The notes beneath the pieces were generated by a model. That model was not told the origin of the DNA and ran no database searches. It saw nothing but the letters and a program-made list of their open reading frames with translations. The translations under genes were made by a program, and so were the position numbers. Below are positions 1 to 6,043 of a stretch of DNA of 12,260 nt, one piece after another; the stretch's first letter is position 1, and every line of letters starts with the position of its first letter. Source of the stretch: Planctomycetaceae bacterium (lineage in GTDB: Bacteria > Planctomycetota > Planctomycetia > Pirellulales > Thermoguttaceae); contig JAITBS010000254.1 of NCBI GenBank assembly GCA_031283515.1, forward strand, positions 1 through 12,260. Reading direction: 5' to 3'.

Positions 1-2
1 AT

Positions 3-131
3 TCGCGTAAAAAATTTATTGCGGAAACCTTTGACAACCGCGATGCCGGTACAAATTATGTTACGAAGAAACTTATTGAGAAAAAAGTTTTTGTTATTCG
101 GTTACATGAAATACCTAAAGAAATTCCATAA
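3..131 (+). CDS. C-terminal fragment of an unidentified protein
   Basis: The window opens inside a reading frame that runs to a TAA at 129-131 and gives 42 residues ending in the sequence EIPKEIP. Its composition, with mixed acidic, basic and aromatic residues such as ETFDNRDAGTNYV, looks protein-like. A second frame starting at base 1 is also open to about 151 but is monotonously K/L/R-rich, so I prefer this one. No family is recognisable from so short a piece. About 480 nt separate it from the anf promoter, so it is probably not part of the nitrogenase operon. Confidence 0.4.
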   Translation, partial: SRKKFIAETFDNRDAGTNYVTKKLIEKKVFVIRLHEIPKEIP

Positions 132-612
132 CCATTCACGTAAATAAACTTCTTGCAGTCACTTGATTGATTTTTTTAAGTTACGATTTGTTTAAGAGGC
201 AGGCAACTTTGGAACTTGCTATCACGATGGGAATTGTTTTATCTAAATTGTTACAACAATAAAATAATGAATGCCCAAAGTATAAACTCAAAATCGTGAT
301 ATCTGCCGAAACTTTGTGTTAACAATAAATCAGAAGCCGGCGAAAAATTCTTTCGTTGACTGGTATTGCCGCAGTCATCGCCGTGTTGAAGTTTTTATCA
401 AACGGCGCGGAATCACCTTCCAAATTCTTACTAATATGTAACATCTATTAAAAACCGTAAAGAAAAAAAGATCTACAACGCCAATGTAAGATATTACCGA
501 AATGTAGGATATTTTGAGTGGGATCATTGCCGGAAAAAAATGTTTTAAATTATTTTATCTTGTTTATACACAACAAGTTAAGTATTATTGTTTTGAATAT
601 TTTATGCTGAAC
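132..612. other. Long non-coding region upstream of the anf promoter
   Basis: I see no convincing gene in this stretch of about 480 nt. It contains several short symmetric or repeated elements. ATTGTT and AACAAT form an inverted repeat at 247-260. ATGT-A-ACAT is a perfect dyad at 436-444. AATGTAAGATATT (483-495) is repeated with one change at 501-513. CTTGT-N9-ACAAG lies at 559-577. A stop-free stretch at about 286-440 has no good start or ribosome binding site. The density of small dyads just upstream of a sigma-54-like promoter fits a regulatory region, but no element matches a known enhancer consensus exactly. Confidence 0.5.
483..513. promoter_or_regulatory. Direct repeat, candidate activator binding sites
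   Basis: AATGTAAGATATT at 483-495 recurs as AATGTAGGATATT at 501-513, with 12 of 13 bases identical and starts 18 bp apart. A related ATGTAACAT dyad lies at 436-444. They sit roughly 100-175 bp upstream of the GG-N10-GC promoter, the distance at which sigma-54 enhancer-binding proteins such as NifA, VnfA and AnfA usually bind. The sequence does not match the NifA TGT-N10-ACA site, so the assignment to an AnfA-type activator rests on position and repetition only. Confidence 0.3.
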
Positions 613-626
613 GGCACAAAATGTGC
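613..626 (+). promoter_or_regulatory. Candidate sigma-54 (RpoN) promoter of the anf operon
   Basis: GG at 613-614 and GC at 625-626 are separated by exactly 10 nt, as required for the -24/-12 elements. The -24 box reads CGGCAC against consensus TGGCAC, and the -12 box reads GTGC against TTGC, so each has one mismatch. The predicted transcription start is near 638, leaving a leader of about 90 nt before anfH. Sigma-54 control through AnfA is established for Azotobacter anf operons. The same bases form a perfect GGCAC-N5-GTGCC inverted repeat, so a repressor site or a chance hairpin is an alternative. Confidence 0.5.
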
Positions 627-638
627 CAGTGTGAGATT

Positions 639-679
639 GATGAATTTTCAAGAGATTTCAAGAGAATTGGAAATTCATT
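639..679 (+). promoter_or_regulatory. 13-bp hairpin at the 5' end of the anfH leader
   Basis: GATGAATTTTCAA (639-651) pairs with TTGGAAATTCATT (667-679) over 13 consecutive base pairs, two of them G-U, around a 15-nt loop. It begins within a base or two of the transcription start predicted from the GG-N10-GC promoter. A structure at the extreme 5' end commonly protects a message from 5'-dependent decay. The loop side contains TTCAAGAGA twice (647-655 and 657-665). The 5' stabilising role is inferred. Confidence 0.5.
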
Positions 680-728
680 TTATTCAATTCAATTACAATT
701 TTTTAACTCAAAATCGGAGGAAAATAAA

Positions 729-1553
729 ATGCGAAAAGTTGCATTTTACGGTAAAGGCGGAATCGGTAAATCCACAACTCAACAGAATACCGCCGCTGCA
801 ATGGCTTTCTTTTATCAAAAGAAAATATTCATTCACGGTTGCGACCCTAAAGCAGACTCAACACGTCTTATTCTCGGCGGGAAACCACAAGAAACATTAA
901 TGGACGTTTTGCGTCAGGAAGGCGCAGAAAAAGTTACAAATGATAAGGTAATCAAAACAGGTTTTCAAAATATTCGTTGCGTAGAATCAGGCGGTCCCGA
1001 ACCCGGTGTAGGTTGCGCTGGTCGCGGAGTTATTACCGCCATCGACTTAATGGAAAATAACGGAGCCTACACCGCCGATCTCGATTTTGTTTTCTTCGAT
1101 GTACTCGGTGATGTGGTTTGCGGAGGATTCGCAATGCCAATTCGTGACGGTAAAGCTCAAGAAGTTTATATCGTTGCATCCGGCGAAATGATGGCAATTT
1201 ACGCAGCAAATAATATCTGTCGCGGTCTCCTCAAATACGCAAAACAAAGCGGAGTACGATTAGGCGGTATCGTTTGTAACAGCCGAAAAGTCGATAAGGA
1301 AAAAGAATTTCTCGAAGAATTTACCGCCGCTATCGGTACAAAAATGATTCATTTCGTTCCACGTGATAATGTCGTGCAAAAAGCAGAATTTAACAAAAAA
1401 ACAGTCGTCGAATTCGATGCGTCCGAAAATCAAGCAAAAGAATACGGCGAACTCGCACGGAAAATTATCGAAAATCAAGACTTCGTTATTCCGCAACCCT
1501 TAACGATGGATGAATTGGAAAAAATGGTCGTTAAATACGGTATCAGTGATTAA
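729..1553 (+). CDS. anfH: Fe-only nitrogenase iron protein (dinitrogenase reductase)
   Basis: This is the ATP-dependent reductase that passes electrons from ferredoxin or flavodoxin to the AnfDGK dinitrogenase in the cytoplasm. The product is 274 residues, the normal length. The P-loop GKGGIGKST lies at 8-16. The two cysteines that share one 4Fe-4S cluster between subunits are Cys96 (GVGCAGRG) and Cys131 (VVCGGFAMP). Arg99 is the residue that DraT ADP-ribosylates in organisms with that system. The overall sequence, including the C-terminal VVKYGISD, is closest to AnfH as I remember it rather than to Mo NifH. I chose the ATG at 729 because GGAGG (716-720) lies 8 nt upstream and the family starts with MRKVA or similar. 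An in-frame ATG at 621 would add 36 unrelated residues. It leads the operon and is separated from nifI1 by 101 nt. Confidence 0.97.
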   Translation: MRKVAFYGKGGIGKSTTQQNTAAAMAFFYQKKIFIHGCDPKADSTRLILGGKPQETLMDVLRQEGAEKVTNDKVIKTGFQNIRCVESGGPEPGVGCAGRGVITAIDLMENNGAYTADLDFVFFDVLGDVVCGGFAMPIRDGKAQEVYIVASGEMMAIYAANNICRGLLKYAKQSGVRLGGIVCNSRKVDKEKEFLEEFTAAIGTKMIHFVPRDNVVQKAEFNKKTVVEFDASENQAKEYGELARKIIENQDFVIPQPLTMDELEKMVVKYGISD

Positions 1554-1575
1554 TTCAAATTATTGTTGCCAATAC

Positions 1576-1611
1576 TTCTGCTGCTGTTATTTTTGTAAAT
1601 AGCCGGCAGAA
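1576..1611 (+). promoter_or_regulatory. Stem-loop between anfH and nifI1
   Basis: TTCTGCTG (1576-1583) pairs with CGGCAGAA (1604-1611) through 8 base pairs, one of them G-U, around a 20-nt loop. It lies in the longest gap of the first part of the operon and is followed by A-rich rather than T-rich sequence, so it is not a standard intrinsic terminator. Stem-loops after nifH in other diazotrophs are thought to stabilise a short nifH message and make the Fe protein more abundant. That role here is inference. Confidence 0.35.
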
Positions 1612-1654
1612 AAAAACTTGAAAACATTACAAAAAATAACAAAAGGAGAAAATC

Positions 1655-1972
1655 ATGAAAATGATCAAAGCTGTACTCCGTCCTGATTTTATTGATGTTG
1701 TTGCCGATTGTCTTGCGGAAGCAGGCTTCGGATCGGCAACAAAAATTAACGCTTTCGGACGCGGGAAACAAAAAGGTATCACTATCGGTACTATTCGGTA
1801 TGACGAATTACCAAAAACAATCCTTTTGATTGTTATCGAAGACCACGATGTAGATACCGTTCTCAAAATTATTCGCGAGAACGCTTATACTGGTAATTTC
1901 GGCGACGGCAAAATTTTTGTCAGTTCCGTTGAACGAGTCATAACTGTACGCACCGGTGTTGAAGGACTTTAA
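1655..1972 (+). CDS. nifI1: PII-like nitrogenase regulator NifI1
   Basis: NifI1 is a GlnB/PII-family protein that, together with NifI2, binds dinitrogenase and blocks electron transfer from the Fe protein when fixed nitrogen is plentiful. 2-Oxoglutarate and ATP relieve the block in characterised systems. The 105-residue product has the PII ferredoxin-like fold signatures. The start is MKMIKAVLRP. The T-loop region at about 35-54 contains FGRGKQKGI and IRYDELPKT. The B-loop TGNFGDGKIFV lies at 79-89. The T-loop is of the NifI1 type and lacks the canonical GlnB uridylylation context. The start is supported by AAGGAG about 6 nt upstream. Its place directly after the Fe-protein gene matches the nifH-nifI1-nifI2-nifD order known in methanogens, clostridia and deltaproteobacteria. 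Confidence 0.93.
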   Translation: MKMIKAVLRPDFIDVVADCLAEAGFGSATKINAFGRGKQKGITIGTIRYDELPKTILLIVIEDHDVDTVLKIIRENAYTGNFGDGKIFVSSVERVITVRTGVEGL

Positions 1973-2034
1973 TTTTTGAACAAATATAATGACTTTGACA
2001 CCTCTTTAAGAAAACCCCAAAAAGGAACAAAACA

Positions 2035-2403
2035 ATGAAAGAAATTATTGCAATGATTCGACCTAAAATGATGGCGAAAACGAAAGATGTTTTAGAAAAA
2101 GCCGGAATCCTAAGTATTACGGCACTGCCGGTTTTAGGACGCGGAAAACAACAAGGAATCGCCAACGAAGTAGATATTGAATATCGACCGAAAATTCTTG
2201 AACAAAAAAATCAAAGAATGAAATACATTCCTAAACGAATGATTTCCATCGTTGTTAAAAATGATGAGGTCGATACGGTGATCAAATCGCTTGTCGAAGT
2301 AAATCGTACAGGTCAAATCGGTGATGGAAAAATTTTTGTCTGTCCTATTGACGAAGTGTTACGGATACGAACAGGTGAAATCGGCGAAGCCGCTATTTTG
2401 TAA
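2035..2403 (+). CDS. nifI2: PII-like nitrogenase regulator NifI2
   Basis: NifI2 is the partner of NifI1 in a hetero-oligomer that senses 2-oxoglutarate and adenylates and controls nitrogenase activity post-translationally. The 122-residue protein starts MKEIIAMIRP. It carries LGRGKQQGI at 34-42, then a longer T-loop of about residues 43-66 rich in charged residues, and the B-loop TGQIGDGKIFV at 92-102. The longer T-loop is what distinguishes it from NifI1. An AAGGA box lies about 8 nt before the ATG. It begins 62 nt after nifI1 and ends 54 nt before anfD, which fits co-transcription. Ordinary GlnB or GlnK is unlikely given the neighbours and the T-loop. Confidence 0.92.
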   Translation: MKEIIAMIRPKMMAKTKDVLEKAGILSITALPVLGRGKQQGIANEVDIEYRPKILEQKNQRMKYIPKRMISIVVKNDEVDTVIKSLVEVNRTGQIGDGKIFVCPIDEVLRIRTGEIGEAAIL

Positions 2404-2457
2404 CATACACATACACTCTCACAAAAACAAAAAACTTTTTATAAAAGGACAATTAAA

Positions 2458-4026
2458 ATGCCTTATCATTTATTTAAGTGCAGCGAATGTATTCCTGAAC
2501 GGGAAAAACACGCAGTTATTAAAGGAAAGGGAGAAGATATTTCAATGGCATTGCCATTGGGTTACCTCAATACAATACCCGGAACAATATCAGAACGCGG
2601 TTGTGCTTATTGCGGTGCCAAACACGTTATCGGAACGCCCATGAAAGACGTGATTCATTTGAGTCATGGTCCGGTCGGTTGTACCTACGACACATGGCAA
2701 ACAAAACGTTACATCAGCGATAACGATAATTTTCAACTCAAATACACTTTTGCTTCCGATATGAAGGAAAAACATATTGTGTTTGGAGCAGAACAATTAC
2801 TCAAAAAAAATATCCTTGACGCTTTCGCCGCATTCCCGAATATTAAGCGGATGACGATTTATCAGACTTGTGCTTCCGCTCTTATCGGTGATGATATTAA
2901 TGCGTTGGCGGATGAGATTATGGAAGAGAATCCTGATGTTGATATTTTTGTTTGCAATTCGCCCGGGTTTGGCGGACCAAGTCAATCCGGCGGTCATCAC
3001 AAAATTAACATCGCATGGATCAATCAAAAAGTTGGAACGGTTGATCCAAAAATTGATGCCGATTACGTGATCAATTATGTCGGCGAATACAATATTCAAG
3101 GCGATCAGGAAGTGATGATGGATTACTTCAAGCGAATGGGAATTTATGTTCTTTCGACATTTACCGGAAACGGTTCCTACGACGATTTGCGGGCAATGCA
3201 CAAAGCGCATCTCAATGTATTGGAATGTGCGCGTTCCGCCGAATATATTTGTAACGAATTACGTGTTCGTTACGGGATTCCGCGAATGGATATTGACGGT
3301 TTCGGTTTTGAGCCGCTTTCAGCGTCGTTACGGAAAATCAGTTTATTTTTCGGTATTGAAGAAAGAGCGTTGGCAATTATTGACACAGAAACTGCCCGTT
3401 GGAAACCGGAATTGGATTGGTACAAAGCGCGGCTGATGCACAAAAAAGTTTGTCTGTGGCCCGGCGGTTCAAAACTCTGGCATTGGGCAAACGCTATTCA
3501 CGAAGAGATGGGTGTTGATGTTGTTTCCGTTTACACAAAGTTCGGACATCAAGGCGATATGGAAAAAGGAATTTCGCGTTGTGAAGAAGGCGCACTTGCG
3601 ATTGACGATCCCAATGAACTTGAAGGGCTTGAAGCGATGGAAACATTGCAGCCGGATATTATTTTTACAGGAAAACGTCCGGGCGAAGTGGCGAAAAAAA
3701 TTCGTGTTCCTTATCTTAATGCTCATGCGTATCATAATGGTCCTTGGAAAGGTTTTGAAGGTTGGGTGCGTTTTGCACGCGATATTTATAACGGAATTTA
3801 TTCACCGATTCACCAACTTTCTCTTTTGGATATTAGCAAAGATGAAATTCCAACGGATCAAGGTTTTGTAACAAACCGTATGTTGTCCGACGCAAATTTG
3901 AGTGAAGAAGTTCGCAACGATCCCAATTTACATCCTTACACAGGAAATTATGATAACGTGTCACATTTACGCAACAAAAAATATCCTGAATTTCCAAGAG
4001 CGGAAAAAGATACATCTGTTGCCTGA
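2458..4026 (+). CDS. anfD: Fe-only nitrogenase alpha subunit
   Basis: AnfD is the catalytic alpha subunit of the FeFe nitrogenase, which reduces N2 at the FeFe cofactor with substantial H2 release. It is 522 residues, the normal AnfD size, and reads as AnfD from the first residues (IKGKGE, LNTIPGTISERGCAYCGAKH). P-cluster ligands are Cys49, Cys75 (GPVGCTYDTW) and Cys138 (QTCASALIGDD). Cofactor ligands are Cys257 (LECARSAEY) and His423 (NAHAYHNGP). Gln176 and His180 in SQSGGHH correspond to the substrate-site Gln191 and His195 of Mo NifD. AAGGA at 2445-2449 supports the start. The N-terminal half is nearly superimposable on Azotobacter AnfD from memory. The C-terminal tail after about residue 460 is more divergent. 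AnfG follows after 20 nt. Confidence 0.97.
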   Translation: MPYHLFKCSECIPEREKHAVIKGKGEDISMALPLGYLNTIPGTISERGCAYCGAKHVIGTPMKDVIHLSHGPVGCTYDTWQTKRYISDNDNFQLKYTFASDMKEKHIVFGAEQLLKKNILDAFAAFPNIKRMTIYQTCASALIGDDINALADEIMEENPDVDIFVCNSPGFGGPSQSGGHHKINIAWINQKVGTVDPKIDADYVINYVGEYNIQGDQEVMMDYFKRMGIYVLSTFTGNGSYDDLRAMHKAHLNVLECARSAEYICNELRVRYGIPRMDIDGFGFEPLSASLRKISLFFGIEERALAIIDTETARWKPELDWYKARLMHKKVCLWPGGSKLWHWANAIHEEMGVDVVSVYTKFGHQGDMEKGISRCEEGALAIDDPNELEGLEAMETLQPDIIFTGKRPGEVAKKIRVPYLNAHAYHNGPWKGFEGWVRFARDIYNGIYSPIHQLSLLDISKDEIPTDQGFVTNRMLSDANLSEEVRNDPNLHPYTGNYDNVSHLRNKKYPEFPRAEKDTSVA

Positions 4027-4046
4027 TTTAATAGGAGCCAATAATT

Positions 4047-4397
4047 ATGAACGATGAAATAAAAAGCAATGCCGAAGAACTTGTCAACTACATTATGAAA
4101 AAATGTCTTTGGCAATTTCATTCTCGTACATGGGACAGAAAACGTCAGAATGAACATATTCTCGACATGACGGCGCGAATGATTTACGGCGAAGAAATAA
4201 AACCGACAACACCGGAAGAAAAATGTTATTGGGCTGATGCTATGTGTTTAATGGAAGCATTCAATAATCATTTCGGCTGGTTACAAAAAATGGATAGAGC
4301 AAAAAAAGAAGCGGTAATGACCGCATTAAAAGATCGTATCGATTTTTTAACTGTTACCGGATCACTCAATCTGGAATTAACAGACACTCATTATTGA
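4047..4397 (+). CDS. anfG: Fe-only nitrogenase delta subunit
   Basis: AnfG is the small third subunit found only in the Fe-only and V enzymes (VnfG in the latter). It binds the outer face of the alpha subunit and is needed for an active alpha2-beta2-delta2 complex. The 116-residue product has the conserved block CLWQFHSRTWDR at 20-31, CYWADA at 60-65, and the terminal TGSLN at 104-108 followed by DTHY. It is about 15 residues shorter at the N-terminus than the Azotobacter protein, whose extra N-terminal residues are not part of the conserved core. TAGGAG at 4032-4037 lies 9 nt before the ATG. The gene starts 20 nt after anfD. Its TGA sits at the edge of the 13-bp repeat array. Confidence 0.95.
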   Translation: MNDEIKSNAEELVNYIMKKCLWQFHSRTWDRKRQNEHILDMTARMIYGEEIKPTTPEEKCYWADAMCLMEAFNNHFGWLQKMDRAKKEAVMTALKDRIDFLTVTGSLNLELTDTHY

Positions 4398-4511
4398 AAC
4401 CATTCAATAAAAAAATCAGTAAATTCATTCAGTAAATTCATTCAGTAAATTCATTCAGTAAATTCATTCAGTAAATTCATTCAATGAATTCATTCAATGA
4501 AATCATTCATT
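4396..4511 (+). repeat. 13-bp tandem repeat array between anfG and anfK
   Basis: Four identical copies of AAATTCATTCAGT occupy 4421-4472. They are followed by three variants: 4473-4485 ends CAAT, 4486-4498 begins GAATT, and 4499-4511 is GAAATCATTCATT. A CAGT remnant precedes them at 4417-4420. A related 13-mer, GAAACCATTCAAT, starts at 4396, on the anfG stop codon. The period of 13 is not a multiple of 3, so the array is not coding. The last variants create ATTCATT-C-AATGAAT dyads (4475-4489). The array fills most of the 164-nt gap, the longest between structural genes. Confidence 0.95.
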
Positions 4512-4561
4512 AAAATTTTTCGTTATTAAAACCAACGAAAACAAATTAACGTGAGGTAAAA

Positions 4562-5950
4562 ATGACTTGTGAAATTTTAGAACGAAAAAGAGCAGGAATT
4601 ATCAATCCGATTTTTACGTGCCAGCCTTGCGGTGCTCAATATGCAAGTATTGGAATTCGGAATTGTATTGGAATTGTTCATGGCGGACAAGGTTGTGTGA
4701 TGTTCGTCCGGCTCTTGTTTTCGCAGCATTTCAAAGAAAGTTTTGAACTGGCGTCAACTTCATTGCACGAAGACGGCGCAGTGTTCGGTGCGCTCAATCG
4801 TGTTGAGGAAGCCGTCGATGTTCTTTTGATGCGTTATCCCGACGTAAAAGTTGTTCCGATTATTTCAACGTGCGCAACCGAAGTTATCGGAGACGATATT
4901 GACGGTGTTGTCCGTAAACTTAACGAAGGATTGTTACAAGAAAAATTCGCCGGACGTGAAGTTCATCTCATTCCGATTCATACGCCTAGTTTTGTCGGCA
5001 GTATGATTAGCGGTTACGATATTGCGGTTCGCGACTTCGTGAGTTTTTTCGCCAAAAAAGATAAGCCCGTCAACAAAATCAATTTGATCACCGGTTGGGT
5101 CAACCCCGGAGATGTGAGTGCGTTGAAACATCTGTTACAAGTAATGGATATTGAGGCGAATCTTCTTTTTGAAATCGAAAATTTTGACGCCCCGCTTATG
5201 CCTCACGGAAATACTGTTGCGCACGGAGACACAACCATTGATGACTTACGCAACACAGCAAACGCAGTCGGAACGATTGCGTTAAATCGTTACGAAGGCG
5301 GTAAAGCGGCTGAATATTTGCAAAAAGAATTTGGAGTTCCTGCGGTGATTGGTCCTACGCCGATTGGTATCAGAAATACGGACACATTACTGAAACATTT
5401 GAGCGATATGACCGGTAAACCGATTCCGGAATCTCTTGTTCATGAGCGCGGAATTGCCCTCGACGCATTGACGGATATTGTTCACATGTTTCTTGCGGAC
5501 AAACGTGTTGCAATTTATGCGAATCCTGATTTAGCAATTGGTCTTGCGGAATTTTGTATGGATTTAGAAATGTTGCCGGTGTTGATACTTTTGGGCGACG
5601 ATAACGTAAATTACGCAAGCGACAAACGAATTAGTGCGTTAAAAGAACAGGCTTTTTTCGACATGGAAATCGTAACAAATGCTGATTTATGGGAGTTGGA
5701 AGATCGGATTAAAAACAAAGGGTTAAAGTTGGATTTAATTTTGGGACATTCCAAAGGCCGGTTTGTTTCGATTGATTATGGTATTCCGATGGTTCGGGTA
5801 GGATTTCCGGTTTATGATCGTGCGGGAATTTATCGTAACCCAGTACTCGGTTATCAAGGAGCAACCTATCTCGCCGAAACAATGGCAAATACCATCTTTA
5901 CAGATATGGAATATAAAAAGAATAAAGAATGGATTCTCAATGTTTGGTGA
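4562..5950 (+). CDS. anfK: Fe-only nitrogenase beta subunit
   Basis: AnfK pairs with AnfD and supplies the other half of the P-cluster, through which electrons reach the FeFe cofactor. It is 462 residues, the same length I recall for Azotobacter AnfK, and ends in the same WILNVW-type tail. The P-cluster cysteines are Cys20 (FTCQPCGAQ), Cys45 (HGGQGCVMFVR) and Cys104 (STCATEVIGDD). It lacks the roughly 50-residue N-terminal extension of Mo NifK, as expected for an Anf beta subunit. An additional cysteine, Cys23, lies three residues after the first ligand where other AnfK proteins I recall have alanine. GTGAGG at 4551-4556 precedes the ATG. The gene is separated from anfG by the 13-bp tandem array. 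Confidence 0.97.
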   Translation: MTCEILERKRAGIINPIFTCQPCGAQYASIGIRNCIGIVHGGQGCVMFVRLLFSQHFKESFELASTSLHEDGAVFGALNRVEEAVDVLLMRYPDVKVVPIISTCATEVIGDDIDGVVRKLNEGLLQEKFAGREVHLIPIHTPSFVGSMISGYDIAVRDFVSFFAKKDKPVNKINLITGWVNPGDVSALKHLLQVMDIEANLLFEIENFDAPLMPHGNTVAHGDTTIDDLRNTANAVGTIALNRYEGGKAAEYLQKEFGVPAVIGPTPIGIRNTDTLLKHLSDMTGKPIPESLVHERGIALDALTDIVHMFLADKRVAIYANPDLAIGLAEFCMDLEMLPVLILLGDDNVNYASDKRISALKEQAFFDMEIVTNADLWELEDRIKNKGLKLDLILGHSKGRFVSIDYGIPMVRVGFPVYDRAGIYRNPVLGYQGATYLAETMANTIFTDMEYKKNKEWILNVW

Positions 5951-5957
5951 ATTGTAA

Positions 5958-5978
5958 ACAATGAGTGTTCTCAATTGT
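5958..5978 (+). terminator. Weak stem-loop after anfK
   Basis: ACAATGAG (5958-5965) can pair with CTCAATTGT (5970-5978), with one bulged base, around a TGTT loop, starting 8 nt after the anfK stop. No T-run follows, so it is at best an attenuator or a 3' end stabiliser for the structural-gene message. The downstream genes are probably still reached by transcription. Confidence 0.25.
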
Positions 5979-6043
5979 ATCAATATTATTGTTGTCATCA
6001 ATGTCCTCTATTTTCCTTTATATCCTTTCAAAACGAGAAAAAA

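Noticed and set aside
286..440. Remnant of a transposase or other coding gene
   Set aside because: A frame is open from about 286 to 440, but it has no convincing start, ribosome site or recognisable motif, and no inverted-repeat ends were seen.
621..728. Longer anfH start with 36 extra N-terminal residues
   Set aside because: The ATG at 621 lies inside the putative promoter, upstream of the predicted transcription start. The ATG at 729 has a strong GGAGG and matches the family N-terminus.
514..900. 128-residue open frame overlapping the leader and the start of anfH
   Set aside because: It overlaps anfH in another frame, has no ribosome binding site, and covers the promoter and leader hairpin. 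It is an accidental open frame.
2797..3210. 137-residue antisense open frame inside anfD
   Set aside because: It is a shadow of the strongly conserved anfD coding sequence, with no independent start signals. Other antisense frames in the window are similar.
4396..4511. CRISPR array
   Set aside because: The repeats are 13 bp and directly abutting, with no unique spacers and no cas genes. It is a simple tandem array.
729..5950. Molybdenum or vanadium nitrogenase
   Set aside because: A separate anfG-type delta subunit rules out Mo nitrogenase. The AnfD, AnfK and AnfG sequences match the Fe-only type in motifs and lengths, including the 462-residue beta subunit and the AnfO-like neighbour, rather than Vnf.
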